Positions 1 through 8,224 are shown, counted from the stretch's first letter. The stretch is DNA of 64,000 bases from an uncultured Eubacteriales bacterium (GCA_900079765.1 LT599017.1:2511766-2575765), one strand, 5' to 3'. Made by a program: numbers and translations. Notes: generated by a model not told the origin, from the letters alone.

Positions 1-49
1 CCTTGGTAATCTTTGCGCCGCGCCGGCAGCGTTTTGCTAAACTGTTCTT

Positions 50-78
50 ATTATACGACATCCCGGCGACAGTTCCAA
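50..78 (-). promoter_or_regulatory. Promoter candidate for a leftward gene outside the window
   Basis: On the minus strand a TTGGAA -35 box (78-73) and a perfect TATAAT -10 box (55-50) are 17 bp apart. No gene lies to the left inside the window, so the target would start beyond base 1. The rest of bases 79-210 is AT-rich and shows no gene. Confidence 0.4.
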
Positions 79-210
79 GGAAAAATGACGGATTTTTATT
101 GAGAAAGCAAAATTTTTTTGTATAGAGCATAGCCCTTTTCATAAAAGATACCTTTTCAAGCTATTTTACGCGAATTCGGCCAAGCTATGGCCATGCGCTT
201 GATTTTTAAG

Positions 211-270
211 GCGGCTGTGCGGAGCTCCGCCACATAGCCGTTTTATAGATTTGCCCCAGGCAAATCTATA
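211..270. repeat. Dispersed palindromic element, copy A
   Basis: Two hairpins in a row (about 211-240 and 246-268) follow the 3' end of the BMP gene. The block from ATAGCCGTTTT through the TAGATTTGCC/GGCAAATCTA palindrome and its A-run closely resembles 62815-62852, which also sits beside the terminator of a minus-strand gene. It is probably a small non-coding dispersed repeat. Confidence 0.5.
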
Positions 271-272
271 AA

Positions 273-303
273 AAAGCGGACAGAGCAATGCTCTGTCCGC
301 TTT
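273..303 (-). terminator. Intrinsic terminator of the BMP-family lipoprotein gene
   Basis: A perfect 13-bp-arm hairpin (AAAGCGGACAGAG and its complement) begins 16 bases past the stop codon and is followed by A/T-rich sequence on the minus strand. Confidence 0.75.
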
Positions 304-318
304 AAAATGCAGATTTTT

Positions 319-1512
319 TTACTTAATGTTACCGTAGGCGTTGACAGTGGCGGTCTTGGCGTTGGCGGCGGGCTCCACGGTGATGTCGTTGGAGACGGTG
401 ATGGAGCCGTCGAACAGCTTGCCCACCAGGGTCTTATAGTCGTCCTGAGTGAACCCATCGCCAAACTGAGTGGTGTCCATGGGGATCTGGACATAGTTCT
501 CCTCGGGGTTGGTGGACACGAGACCCAGGGTGTCGATCTTGCCGCCAAACTTGGCGAAGTTGCCGGCCTCGACCTCACCGAGCATGGTGTGGACGGTGGC
601 GGCCAGGCCCTTCATGGCGGAGGTGATGGTCATGCCCTCGCCATAAGCGCCGTCGATGATGCCGGACTGGTCGACGTCGACACCGATGACCTTGGCGCCC
701 TCGACCTTGGCAGCGGCCTCGGCAGCAGAGGTGTAGATGCCGCCGCCGCAGGCGAACACGGCCTGCACGCCCAGAGACTGATACCAGTTGTCCATGTAAG
801 CGGTGATATCGGCGTCGCCGAAGAACTGGTTGCCATAGACGTACTCGACGGTCACAGGCTTGCCGGTCTCGGCGGCGGCGGCGTCAGCACCCTGCACGAA
901 GCCGTAGCCATAGCGGACGACAGCGGGGACGGCCATGCCGCCCAGGAAGCCCACGTGGGTGTAGCCCAGCTTCACGGCGGCGTAGCCGGCCATGTAGCCG
1001 CAGAGCTCTTCCTGATACACAGCGCAGTAAACGTTCGAGGGCAGGGTGTAGTCGCCGAGGTCGCCAGCGCCCACGTCCAGAGCAATAAAGGTCACATCGG
1101 GATACACATCGGCGGTCTGGGTAATGGTCTCGCCGAAGGCGTAGCCGGGCATCACGATGACGTTGTAGCCATCGGCAACGGCCTTGTCGACCATGGCGAC
1201 ACGCTCGGCGGTGGAGTCACCGGCGGGCTTGTAGTAGCTGAAAGGAATCTTGTCGCCGCTGTAGGCCTTGCAGGCCTCATAAGTGGTCTGGTTGAAGGAC
1301 TGGTCAGTGATATCGCCGTAGTCGGTGATCATGGCCACCTTCATATCAGTGGCGGGAGTACTCTCGCTGGGAGTGGCGGAAGCGCTGGGGGTGGTGGAGG
1401 CGGAGGGACTGGGGGAGCTGCTGCCCTGACCGCCGGTGGAACCGCAAGCTGCCAGAGCGAAGACCAGCGCGAGGGACAGCACCAGAGCAAGGATTTTACG
1501 GGACTTGTTCAT
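319..1512 (-). CDS. BMP family ABC transporter substrate-binding lipoprotein
   Basis: A 397-residue secreted lipoprotein. It has a basic N-terminus, a hydrophobic segment and a lipobox ending LAAC (Cys23), then a Ser/Thr/Pro linker to about residue 55. The body begins MKVAMITDYGDITDQSFN, which is the N-terminal signature of the Bmp/PnrA/Med family. Family members bind nucleosides or related ligands outside the cell and deliver them to an ABC permease. No permease or ATPase gene is in the window; they could lie beyond the left edge. Proximity to deoC and a Udp-type phosphorylase supports a nucleoside ligand, but that is inference. The ribosome site (GAAAGGAAGG) supports the ATG at 1512. A terminator follows at 273-303. 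Confidence 0.85.
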   Translation of the reverse strand: MNKSRKILALVLSLALVFALAACGSTGGQGSSSPSPSASTTPSASATPSESTPATDMKVAMITDYGDITDQSFNQTTYEACKAYSGDKIPFSYYKPAGDSTAERVAMVDKAVADGYNVIVMPGYAFGETITQTADVYPDVTFIALDVGAGDLGDYTLPSNVYCAVYQEELCGYMAGYAAVKLGYTHVGFLGGMAVPAVVRYGYGFVQGADAAAAETGKPVTVEYVYGNQFFGDADITAYMDNWYQSLGVQAVFACGGGIYTSAAEAAAKVEGAKVIGVDVDQSGIIDGAYGEGMTITSAMKGLAATVHTMLGEVEAGNFAKFGGKIDTLGLVSTNPEENYVQIPMDTTQFGDGFTQDDYKTLVGKLFDGSITVSNDITVEPAANAKTATVNAYGNIK

Positions 1513-1595
1513 TGTAACATCTACCTTCCTTTCGAACGTTGATGGCCGGCTGGAGCAAACTTCTCTGTTTACCCCTGAGCCGGACCCGTATTGAC

Positions 1596-1624
1596 ATTAT
1601 AACCCACCTGTCCAAAAAGAGCAA
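1596..1624 (-). promoter_or_regulatory. Promoter of the BMP lipoprotein gene
   Basis: TTGCTC (1624-1619) and perfect TATAAT (1601-1596) are separated by 17 bp on the minus strand, giving a leader of about 75 nt. This suggests the lipoprotein gene is transcribed separately from deoC-cobA. Confidence 0.6.
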
Positions 1625-1715
1625 CGGACAAATGTTCTTTTGTCATCTTTTTTTTACAGTTTTGAAACATTTACAAAAAACGTCTTCTTCCGCCGGGCAG
1701 CCCGATTTTGTGCCC

Positions 1716-2432
1716 TCACAGGCCGCACACCTCCCCGAGCACCAATACCGCAGGCTCTTTCACCGCAGCCTCCCGGGCAGCGCGGGGCAGGGTCTCCGCC
1801 GTCGCGTTCACTCGGCGCTGTGTGAGCAGCGCGCCGTTTTCCACCAGAGACGCGGGGGTATCTGGCGGAAGACCCACCGCCAGGAGCCCGGCGCAGATAG
1901 CCTCCAGATTCTCCATCGCCATGAGGAAGACCAGGGTCCCCCCCACCCGGACCAGGGCCTCATAGTCGAGTTCCAAGGTTTTTCCAGTGCGAGGGCTGCC
2001 GCTTAAAATATGGACCGAGCCGGACAGGTCCCCACAGGTTACGGGGATGCCCGCGCAGGCGGGGACAGCCAGGGCGGCTGTAAGGCCGGGAATCACCTCC
2101 ACAGGTACGTCCAACGCCTCCATCGCGGCCTTCTCTTCGTATCCCCTGCCGTAGAGGAAGGGGTCTCCCCCCTTGAGCCGCACCACCCGGAAACCCGCTT
2201 TGGCTTTTTGCGCTAAAATGGGTACAATGTCCTCCTGCCGCACCGCGTCCGGATCGCTCCGGCGAGTCACCGGAATGCGGGATGCGCCTTCCGGGGCCAG
2301 AGCCAGGATGTCGGGACTCACAAGGCTGTCGTAGGCCAGCACCTGGGCGTGGGCAATCGCCTCCCGCCCCGCCAGGGTCAGCAGGCCCGCCCCGCCGGGG
2401 CCCGCCCCCACAAGGGCGACAGGCTCCGTCAT
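1716..2432 (-). CDS. cobA: Uroporphyrinogen-III C-methyltransferase (SUMT)
   Basis: A 238-residue tetrapyrrole methylase. Visible motifs are VALVGAGPGGAGLLTL at the N-terminus, VVRLKGGDPFLYGRG near residue 85 and PGLTAALAVPACAGIPVT near 115, all typical of enzymes that use SAM to make precorrin-2 for siroheme or cobalamin. The usual GKR.G.H segment is replaced by TRRSDPDAVRQEDI, so it is a divergent member. The ATG at 2432 overlaps the deoC stop by one base (TGATG) and has GGAGG at good spacing; a TTG one codon upstream is less likely. It is thus translationally coupled to deoC, an odd pairing, since no other tetrapyrrole gene is in the window. Confidence 0.85.
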   Translation of the reverse strand: MTEPVALVGAGPGGAGLLTLAGREAIAHAQVLAYDSLVSPDILALAPEGASRIPVTRRSDPDAVRQEDIVPILAQKAKAGFRVVRLKGGDPFLYGRGYEEKAAMEALDVPVEVIPGLTAALAVPACAGIPVTCGDLSGSVHILSGSPRTGKTLELDYEALVRVGGTLVFLMAMENLEAICAGLLAVGLPPDTPASLVENGALLTQRRVNATAETLPRAAREAAVKEPAVLVLGEVCGL

Positions 2433-3127
2433 CAATACCCTCCGGCGGGCGTGTCGGCGGAGAGCCCGGCGATGATCTTGACGCCCGCGCTGGCCCCCAG
2501 GCGGTTGGCCCCCGCACCCAGCATGGCCACCGCATCCTCGTAGGTCCGTACGCCGCCGGAGGCCTTCACCCCCACGTCAGGGCCCACAGTGGCGCGCATC
2601 AGAGCCACGTCATGGACGGTGGCCCCGCCGGTGGAGTACCCGGTGGAGGTCTTGACAAAGGCGGCGCCCGCCTTCTTGCTGACCTCACAGGCCTTGACCT
2701 TCTCCTCGTCGGTGAGAAGGCAGGTCTCCAGAATCACCTTAACCCTGGCGCTCTCCGCGGCTGCCACCACGGAGGCGATGTCCCGCTCCACCAGAGCCCA
2801 GTCGCCGGACTTGATGGCCCCCACGTTGATGACCATGTCCACCTCGCCCGCGCCATCGGCCACGGCCTGGGCGGTCTCGGCGGCCTTGGCCTCCGGGGTA
2901 TGGGTCCCGAAGGGGAAGCCTGCTACGCAGCAGGGCGTTACGCCGCTGCCCCGCAGCTCGTCCGCCACCAGCTTGATGTAAGAGGGGTTGACGCACACGC
3001 TGGCGAAGCGGTGCTCAATGGCTTCCTTACAGATTCTCTTTACATCATCCACGGTGGCCTCGGGCTTTAAGAGGGTGTGGTCGATGTGCCCAGCCAGTTG
3101 GGCGGGGGTGTATGTTTTCTCTTCCAT
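2432..3127 (-). CDS. deoC: Deoxyribose-phosphate aldolase
   Basis: A 231-residue class I aldolase that cleaves 2-deoxyribose-5-phosphate to glyceraldehyde-3-phosphate and acetaldehyde, the last step of deoxynucleoside catabolism in the cytosol. The TIM-barrel catalytic residues are all visible: Asp97 in [10 protein letters not shown], Schiff-base Lys159 in FVKTSTG and Lys188 in VKASGG. Length is normal. GGAG precedes the ATG. It is the first gene of a two-gene unit with cobA. The Udp-type phosphorylase at 4.7 kb and the BMP lipoprotein nearby fit a nucleoside salvage role. Confidence 0.95.
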   Translation of the reverse strand: MEEKTYTPAQLAGHIDHTLLKPEATVDDVKRICKEAIEHRFASVCVNPSYIKLVADELRGSGVTPCCVAGFPFGTHTPEAKAAETAQAVADGAGEVDMVINVGAIKSGDWALVERDIASVVAAAESARVKVILETCLLTDEEKVKACEVSKKAGAAFVKTSTGYSTGGATVHDVALMRATVGPDVGVKASGGVRTYEDAVAMLGAGANRLGASAGVKIIAGLSADTPAGGY

Positions 3128-3156
3128 AATTTCTTTTTCTCCTTTTGGATATATTT

Positions 3157-3186
3157 TTTATAAAAAGCCAATTTTGTTCCAATCAA
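3157..3186 (-). promoter_or_regulatory. Promoter candidate for deoC-cobA
   Basis: TTGATT (3186-3181) and TATAAA (3162-3157) with an 18-bp spacer on the minus strand, in an AT-rich divergent intergenic region (3128-3302). Confidence 0.4.
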
Positions 3187-3244
3187 CGCAGTTTTTAAGG
3201 CATTATTTATTTCCCATTATTCCTACTGAATTTAGAGGTTTATC

Positions 3245-3273
3245 TTGACTTTTTTCGATTTTATTCCTATACT
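3245..3273 (+). promoter_or_regulatory. Promoter of the flavodiiron protein gene
   Basis: TTGACT (3245-3250), a 17-bp spacer and TATACT (3268-3273). The predicted start of transcription lies about 25 bases before the coding start, leaving only the ribosome site AGAAGGAGG in the leader. Confidence 0.65.
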
Positions 3274-3302
3274 GAAACGGTAAATAGAAGGAGGCATATT
3301 TT

Positions 3303-4496
3303 ATGGGAACCATTAAATTAAAGGACAACCTCTACTCCGTGGGCGTGCTCAACCCCGGCCTGCGGGTCTTCGATATCGTGATGCACTCGCCCTACGGTAC
3401 CAGCTACAACTCCTATCTCCTCACCGGGGAGAAGAACGCTCTGGTTGAGACGGTGCACGTCGACTTCTGGGAGGAGTACAGGGCTAACATAGAGTCGGTC
3501 ATTCCCCTGGAAAAGCTGGACTACCTCATCATGGACCACAACGAGCCCGACCACTCGGGCAGCGTGGTAAAGCTTCTGGAGCTCTGCCCCAATCTGACCA
3601 TCCTCTGCTCCCAGTCGGGCAAGCGGTATCTGGAGGAGATCACCAACCGTTCCTTTAACTGCCGCGTGGTCAAGCAGGGGGATACTCTGGACCTGGGCGG
3701 CCGGACGCTGGAGTTCATTCCCGCCCCCATGCTTCACTGGGCGGACTCCATGTTCACCTGGTCCCCGTCCGACAAGGTGCTCTTCTCCTGCGACTTCCTG
3801 GGCACCCACTACTGTGAGCCGACGATGATGGACATCACCACCCACTACCCCGAGGCATACATGGGCCAGGTGAAAAACTACTTTGACTGCATCTTCGGGC
3901 CCTTCAAGCCCTTTGTGCTGGCCGGGCTCGACAAGATCGGCGCCCTCTCCCCCGCCCCTGAGCTGATCTGCACCTGCCACGGGCCCTGCCTCACCGAGAG
4001 CATCGGCAAGCTCAAGACCCTCTACCGGGAGTGGAGCGCCCCCGTGGTGCGCCAGCGCAAGCTGGCCGCCGTCCTCTACTGCTCGGCCTATGGATGCACC
4101 GCCGCGCTGGCCCGGGCTGCGGCTAAGGCCCTGGAGGACGAGGGGTTGGACGTGGAGATCAGGGATGTGACCTTTACCGACCTCGCCGAGAGCGCCGCCC
4201 TCGCAAACGAGTGCGATCTGCTTGCGGTGGGCTCCCCCACCATCAACAGGGACGCGCCCAAGGCCATATGGGACGTGCTGGCCTCCATCGACGCCATCAA
4301 TGTCAAGGGCAAGCCCGCTTTCACCTTCGGGTCCTATGGCTGGAGCGGCGAGGCGTCCGAGATGCTGCGCATCCGGCTCCAGCAGCTCAAATTCTGCGTA
4401 CCCGACGCGCCCCTGCGTGCCATGTTCACCCCCACCGAGGCGAACCTCGCCGCCGTGGCGGAACTGGCCTGTGAGTCGGCGACAAAGCTGTGCTGA
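3303..4496 (+). CDS. A-type flavoprotein (flavodiiron protein)
   Basis: A 397-residue cytosolic enzyme of the FprA/ROO family, which reduces O2 to water or NO to N2O. The N-terminal metallo-beta-lactamase-like domain carries the full di-iron ligand set at canonical positions: His79-x-Glu81-x-Asp83-His84, His145, Asp164 and His226. The C-terminal flavodoxin domain begins near residue 254 (AAVLYCSAYGCTAALA). There is no rubredoxin extension, so electrons must come from a separate partner. It is monocistronic, with its own promoter and terminator. Together with hcp and hemerythrin at 22.9-26 kb it suggests an anaerobe coping with O2 and NO. Whether O2 or NO is preferred cannot be told from sequence. 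Confidence 0.92.
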   Translation: MGTIKLKDNLYSVGVLNPGLRVFDIVMHSPYGTSYNSYLLTGEKNALVETVHVDFWEEYRANIESVIPLEKLDYLIMDHNEPDHSGSVVKLLELCPNLTILCSQSGKRYLEEITNRSFNCRVVKQGDTLDLGGRTLEFIPAPMLHWADSMFTWSPSDKVLFSCDFLGTHYCEPTMMDITTHYPEAYMGQVKNYFDCIFGPFKPFVLAGLDKIGALSPAPELICTCHGPCLTESIGKLKTLYREWSAPVVRQRKLAAVLYCSAYGCTAALARAAAKALEDEGLDVEIRDVTFTDLAESAALANECDLLAVGSPTINRDAPKAIWDVLASIDAINVKGKPAFTFGSYGWSGEASEMLRIRLQQLKFCVPDAPLRAMFTPTEANLAAVAELACESATKLC

Positions 4497-4527
4497 GTGT
4501 CCAAGTCGGAAATAAGTGATTTACTCG

Positions 4528-4555
4528 AGCGCCGTCCTGTGGAGGACGGCGCTTT
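4528..4555 (+). terminator. Terminator of the flavodiiron protein gene
   Basis: Hairpin AGCGCCGTCCT/AGGACGGCGCT followed by TTTT on the plus strand, 32 bases after the stop codon. Confidence 0.75.
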
Positions 4556-4597
4556 TCATCCCTTTTAAAAGGGATGAAAAGCGATTTCTTGCACGCG

Positions 4598-4622
4598 AAA
4601 GGGAACCCTGACGGTTCCCTTT
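4598..4622 (-). terminator. Terminator-like hairpin behind the nucleoside phosphorylase gene
   Basis: Perfect 10-bp arms AAAGGGAACC and GGTTCCCTTT around CTGAC. It lies about 60 bases past the phosphorylase stop; the T-run on the minus strand is poor, so it may be an RNA-stabilising hairpin instead. A further imperfect hairpin is at about 4640-4664. Confidence 0.4.
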
Positions 4623-4680
4623 CACACTATCCCTCCCTCCGAGATCTTCGGATGGGAGTATATCTCTCGGCTTGTCCGGC

Positions 4681-5451
4681 CTACTGCCTGGCCCGGTCGG
4701 CAGCGATGAGACGCTTGAGGGCCTCCACGCCCACCTTAACGGCGGAGGAGACGTCGTGGCTCTCGTCCTGTGGGAGGCCAGCCACGTCCCGCTCCTGGTT
4801 CCAGATAACATGGAACGCGCTTCCGCAGCGCACCCCCAGGGCGGCGGCGCAGGTGAAGAGGGCGGCCGACTCCATCTCGCTGGCCAGGACCCCCAGACGT
4901 TTCCACGCCTCCCACTTGGCAAGGAGCTCGTAGCTCACGGGCATACGGGCGGGGTCGTGCTGGCCGTAGAAGGAGTCCTTGCACTGAACCACGCCGGTAT
5001 GACAGCGGTAGCCCATGTCCCTGGCCGAACTCACCAGGGCGGTGAGGACCTCGTAGTCGGACACGGCAGGAAATTCGATGGGGGCGTACTCCCGTGAGGT
5101 GCCCTCGTGCCGGATGGCGCCCGTGGCAACGACCACATCGCCCGACTGGACCTCCAGCTTGATGCCCCCGCAGGTACCCACACGGACGAAGGTGTCCGCG
5201 CCGATCTTGGTAAGCTCCTCCATGGCGATGACGGCAGAGGGCCCGCCGATGCCGGTGGAGCAGACGCTGACCTTCTCCCCCAGGAGCGTGCCGGTATAGA
5301 CGGTGTACTCCCGGTTGGACTGAACCTTTGCGGGGTTATCAAAGTGCTGGGCGATGATCTCGCACCGGCCGGGGTCCCCGGGCAGGATGCAGTAGCGGCC
5401 CACGTCACCCGCCTTACACTGGATATGGAACTGTAAATCATGTTCGTGCAT
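4681..5451 (-). CDS. Uridine phosphorylase-like nucleoside phosphorylase
   Basis: A 256-residue member of the PNP/UDP phosphorylase superfamily, which splits nucleosides with phosphate to base and (deoxy)ribose-1-phosphate. The phosphate-binding start LPGDPGR, the STGIGGPS loop, the RVGTCGG segment and [10 protein letters not shown] near residue 190 are all present. The [12 protein letters not shown] stretch keeps the Gln and Arg that recognise the pyrimidine in Udp, so uridine-type specificity is favoured over purine. It has its own promoter at 5487-5515 and a GAGGTGAG ribosome site. With deoC and the BMP lipoprotein it makes a plausible nucleoside import and breakdown set, though on separate transcripts. 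Confidence 0.88.
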   Translation of the reverse strand: MHEHDLQFHIQCKAGDVGRYCILPGDPGRCEIIAQHFDNPAKVQSNREYTVYTGTLLGEKVSVCSTGIGGPSAVIAMEELTKIGADTFVRVGTCGGIKLEVQSGDVVVATGAIRHEGTSREYAPIEFPAVSDYEVLTALVSSARDMGYRCHTGVVQCKDSFYGQHDPARMPVSYELLAKWEAWKRLGVLASEMESAALFTCAAALGVRCGSAFHVIWNQERDVAGLPQDESHDVSSAVKVGVEALKRLIAADRARQ

Positions 5452-5486
5452 ACTGGCTCACCTCAGTTAGTTTTTATTTCCCCTGC

Positions 5487-5515
5487 ATTATAGCGGGATT
5501 CCCCTGTCGAGACAA
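5487..5515 (-). promoter_or_regulatory. Promoter of the nucleoside phosphorylase gene
   Basis: TTGTCT (5515-5510), a 17-bp spacer and perfect TATAAT (5492-5487) on the minus strand, between the response-regulator stop and the phosphorylase start. Confidence 0.6.
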
Positions 5516-5531
5516 GCGCATTTGTCGCTTT

Positions 5532-6215
5532 TCAACTATTTTTAAAGTAATACCCCACCCCCCATTTGGTGAGGATGTACTCGGGGTTGGCGCTGTCTAG
5601 CTCTAACTTCTCCCGTAGGCGGCGGACATGTACGTCCACCGTACGGTAGTCCCCGGCGTATTCGTAGCCCCAGACCACGTTCAAAAGATTTTCCCGGCTG
5701 TACACTCGGCCGGGGTTTTTCATCAGCAGCTCGATGAGGTCGAACTCCTTGGCGGTGAGCTCCACGGGAGTACCGTCCCGCCAAGCGGCCCGCTCGTCGG
5801 CATCCACCACGATGTGCCCGGCGGTGAGGCGGGCGGAGCGGTCCCGCTGGGCCGCCATCCCCGCACGGCGGAGGAGGGCCCGGACCCTGGCTTTCAGCTC
5901 CAGAATGTTGAAGGGCTTGGTAATATAGTCGTCCGCCCCGCACTCAAAGCCGATGATCTTATCGGTGTCCTCGCTGCGGGCGGTTAACATAATAATGGGC
6001 ACATTGGAAAACTCCCGGATGCGCATACAGGCCTGGAGCCCGTCGATCTTGGGCATCATCAGATCGAGAATAATGAGGTCGAAGGAGCCGTTGCGGGCAA
6101 GCTCCACGGCCTCCTCCCCGTCGTACCCGGTCTCCACCTGGTAGCCCTCGCTCTCCAGATTGAACTTGATGCCCTTGACCAGTACGCGCTCGTCGTCTAC
6201 CACTAAAATTTTCAT
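5532..6215 (-). CDS. OmpR/PhoB-family response regulator, orphan
   Basis: A 227-residue two-domain regulator. The receiver has the acidic pair at Asp7-Asp8, the phospho-acceptor Asp51 in ILDLMMPKIDG, Thr in MLTARSED and the invariant Lys in DDYITKPF. The C-terminal winged-helix DNA-binding domain runs from about 130 to 227 and ends with the RGVGY-like KWGVGYYF. No histidine kinase is adjacent, so it is an orphan or is served by a distant kinase. Its start lies one base past the stop of the ComEA-like gene, and its ribosome site (GGAGAG) is inside that gene's last codons, so the two are translationally coupled. Confidence 0.9.
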   Translation of the reverse strand: MKILVVDDERVLVKGIKFNLESEGYQVETGYDGEEAVELARNGSFDLIILDLMMPKIDGLQACMRIREFSNVPIIMLTARSEDTDKIIGFECGADDYITKPFNILELKARVRALLRRAGMAAQRDRSARLTAGHIVVDADERAAWRDGTPVELTAKEFDLIELLMKNPGRVYSRENLLNVVWGYEYAGDYRTVDVHVRRLREKLELDSANPEYILTKWGVGYYFKNS

Positions 6216-6216
6216 A

Positions 6217-6597
6217 CTACTCTCCTGTCGTGATGAAGTCGATGAGGCCCTCTAAGGTACTCTCTCCAATGCCTGGTACCTTGGCAATGTCCTCCGGGAT
6301 ACGGAAGGGGCCATGCTCCTCCCGATAGGCGACGATGTCGGCGGCCCGCTTGGGCCCGATGCCGGGCAAAGCCTCCAGCTCTTCGGCTGCGGCGGTGTTG
6401 ATGTCGATGATGGGCACGGCGCTCTCGCTGGGGGTGGGGAGCACAACGGGAGAATTCTCAGCGGCGGAGAGGGTTCGCTCGGTCTCCACCCGGACTGGCT
6501 GGGCAGCGGTACTCCCCCGGAGAAACCAGCCCAAAGAGAACGCGAGGAAGACGGCGGTGAGGAGCAGGGTGGCAAATTCTAGTTTTGAAATCTTCAT
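6217..6597 (-). CDS. ComEA-like helix-hairpin-helix protein
   Basis: A 126-residue protein with an N-terminal membrane anchor (about residues 6-25), a Ser/Thr/Pro linker and a C-terminal ComEA-type (HhH)2 domain: DINTAAAEELEALPGIGPKRA, then IAKVPGIGESTLEGL. Family members bind double-stranded DNA at the cell surface for uptake during transformation. No other competence gene is in the window, so a role in transformation is unproven. The ATG at 6597 is preferred because GGGAAGGTGG precedes it; an upstream in-frame start at 6789 would add about 64 residues of implausible sequence. It is the first gene of a two-gene unit with the orphan response regulator. Confidence 0.85.
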   Translation of the reverse strand: MKISKLEFATLLLTAVFLAFSLGWFLRGSTAAQPVRVETERTLSAAENSPVVLPTPSESAVPIIDINTAAAEELEALPGIGPKRAADIVAYREEHGPFRIPEDIAKVPGIGESTLEGLIDFITTGE

Positions 6598-6619
6598 GAA
6601 TTTGTAACCACCTTCCCGG

Positions 6620-6648
6620 TTGCGCGGCCCGTCCGCTTTTGCTATAAT
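6620..6648 (+). promoter_or_regulatory. Promoter of the D,D-carboxypeptidase gene
   Basis: TTGCGC (6620-6625), a 17-bp spacer and perfect TATAAT (6643-6648) on the plus strand, giving a leader of about 95 nt. It overlaps the region upstream of the divergent ComEA-like gene. Confidence 0.55.
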
Positions 6649-6748
6649 AAGAATGTACTTATCCGTCCTGTCACGTTTCGCATGCCTCGCGGGCGGATCG
6701 GCAGGGAAATCGTTTCTATAATTATAACATATGCTGCGGGAGTTTCCT

Positions 6749-8110
6749 ATGAAAAAAAATCGTGCTGTTTCTCTTTTCCTTGCCCTCACGTTGATTTCGG
6801 GGCTGCTGTCCCCATTCGCCAGGGCGGAGGCCTCCTCGGTGGATGACTACCATGTGGATGCGAAAGCCGCCATCCTGGTGGACACCGCCAATGGTGAGAT
6901 CCTCTACGAACAAAATGCCCATGAGAAAATGTATCCTGCCAGCATCACCAAGATTATGACCGCCCTGCTCACCATCGAGGCGGTAGACCGGGGCGAGCTG
7001 AGCCTGGATCAGCTCATCACCGCCAGCGACGTCGTGAACGACAAGATGATCTCGGGGGCCTCCACCCAGAACATTAAGATGGGGGAGGTCATGCCCCTGC
7101 GCGACGTGCTGGCCTGCGCCCTCATCCCCTCGGCAAACGAGGCGTGCAATATCCTGGCCGTGACGGTATCCGGCTCCCTCAGCGCGTTCGCGGAGCTGAT
7201 GAACCAGCGGGCCGCCGAGCTGGGCTGTGAGAACACTCACTTTACGAATCCCCACGGTCTCCACGACGATGACCACTACACCACCGCCTACGATATCGCC
7301 CTCATCGCCGAAACCGCCATGACCTACCCCCTCTTCCGGGAGATGGTCACCTCCAAAAGCTACGAGGTGGCCGCCACCAACATGACGGGGGTACGAACCC
7401 TGCACGATACCAACGCCCTCATCTCCAACTTTAACAAGACCGGCTACCTCTACCAGTACGCCACCGGCATTAAAACCGGGTACACCCCCGAGGCGGGGTA
7501 CTGTCTGGCCTCCTCCGCCACCAAGGGGGACCGCTCTCTCATCGCGGTAGTCCTGGGCGCGGAGCGGGAACCGAACACCACTGGGAGCGAGGGCTTTACC
7601 TACTTCACCGAGAGCAAGCGCCTACTTGAGTGGGGCTTTAGCAACTTCTCCCGCCGCACCGTCATCGATGGAACCGACCCCCTGCTTACTGTCCCTGTCA
7701 CCCTCTCCGAGGAAGCTGAGCAGGTGGTTGCCGAGCCCAACGGCTCTATCGAGGCTACCCTGCCCGACGACTGGGACCTCCCAGACTTCGACTTCAAGAC
7801 CGAGTCGCTCTACCCCGACGGCATCGAGGCCCCCGTACAGAAGGGCCAGGTGCTGGGGAAAGTCACGGTCTCTTACCGGGACAAGACTTACGGCACTCTG
7901 GACCTGGTGGCGGTAGCCGACGTGGAGCGGTCCGAGCTCCTTTACCGGCTGGACCGGCTGCAAAAGTTTTTCGACCAGCTCTGGGTCAAGCTGGTGATTT
8001 TGCTGGTTATCCTTCTGGTGCTGATACTGATTTTGCGGTTCGTCTTCTTCGGGCGGAGGCGCAGAAACAATAGGAGCTACCGCAGCCGCTACAGCGGGCG
8101 GCGGAGATAA
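6749..8110 (+). CDS. D-alanyl-D-alanine carboxypeptidase (DacA/PBP5-6 family)
   Basis: A 453-residue secreted, membrane-anchored penicillin-binding protein that trims the terminal D-Ala from peptidoglycan stem peptides. After a signal peptide (residues 1-27) come the S11 peptidase motifs: SxxK as Ser65-Ile-Thr-Lys68, SxN as Ser128-Ala-Asn130 and KTG at 242-244. A beta-rich C-terminal domain follows, then an unusually strong hydrophobic helix (about 411-432) and an Arg-rich tail (RRRRNNRSYRSR), giving a full transmembrane anchor in place of the usual amphipathic helix. The ATG at 6749 is chosen over 6731 because CGGGAG lies at good spacing. DacF-type enzymes act in sporulation; which role applies here is unclear. 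Confidence 0.92.
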   Translation: MKKNRAVSLFLALTLISGLLSPFARAEASSVDDYHVDAKAAILVDTANGEILYEQNAHEKMYPASITKIMTALLTIEAVDRGELSLDQLITASDVVNDKMISGASTQNIKMGEVMPLRDVLACALIPSANEACNILAVTVSGSLSAFAELMNQRAAELGCENTHFTNPHGLHDDDHYTTAYDIALIAETAMTYPLFREMVTSKSYEVAATNMTGVRTLHDTNALISNFNKTGYLYQYATGIKTGYTPEAGYCLASSATKGDRSLIAVVLGAEREPNTTGSEGFTYFTESKRLLEWGFSNFSRRTVIDGTDPLLTVPVTLSEEAEQVVAEPNGSIEATLPDDWDLPDFDFKTESLYPDGIEAPVQKGQVLGKVTVSYRDKTYGTLDLVAVADVERSELLYRLDRLQKFFDQLWVKLVILLVILLVLILILRFVFFGRRRRNNRSYRSRYSGRRR

Positions 8111-8158
8111 GAAAGCAGCAGCCGGGCGAGACGACCGCCCGGCTGCTGCTTTCTTTTT
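8111..8158 (+). terminator. Terminator of the D,D-carboxypeptidase gene
   Basis: Long hairpin (GAAAGCAGCAGCCGGGCG and its complement) directly after the stop codon, followed by CTTTTTAA. Confidence 0.85.
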
Positions 8159-8167
8159 AAATTTTCT

Positions 8168-8199
8168 CTTGACTTTAACGTAACGTCAAGGTTTATACT
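8168..8199 (+). promoter_or_regulatory. MerR-type promoter with operator dyad
   Basis: TTGACT (8169-8174) and TATACT (8194-8199) are 19 bp apart, the stretched spacing that MerR-family proteins correct by DNA untwisting. The inverted repeat CTTGAC(N11)GTCAAG (8168-8190) fills the spacer. It lies just ahead of the MerR/TipA-like gene, so autoregulation is the natural inference. Confidence 0.75.
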
Positions 8200-8224
8200 C
8201 CATCTTGTCAGGAGGGAAATTACC

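Noticed and set aside
307-1542. 411-codon plus-strand open frame opposite the BMP lipoprotein gene
   Set aside because: It is Gly/Val/His-rich low-complexity antisense sequence with no ribosome site; the minus strand has a clear lipoprotein.
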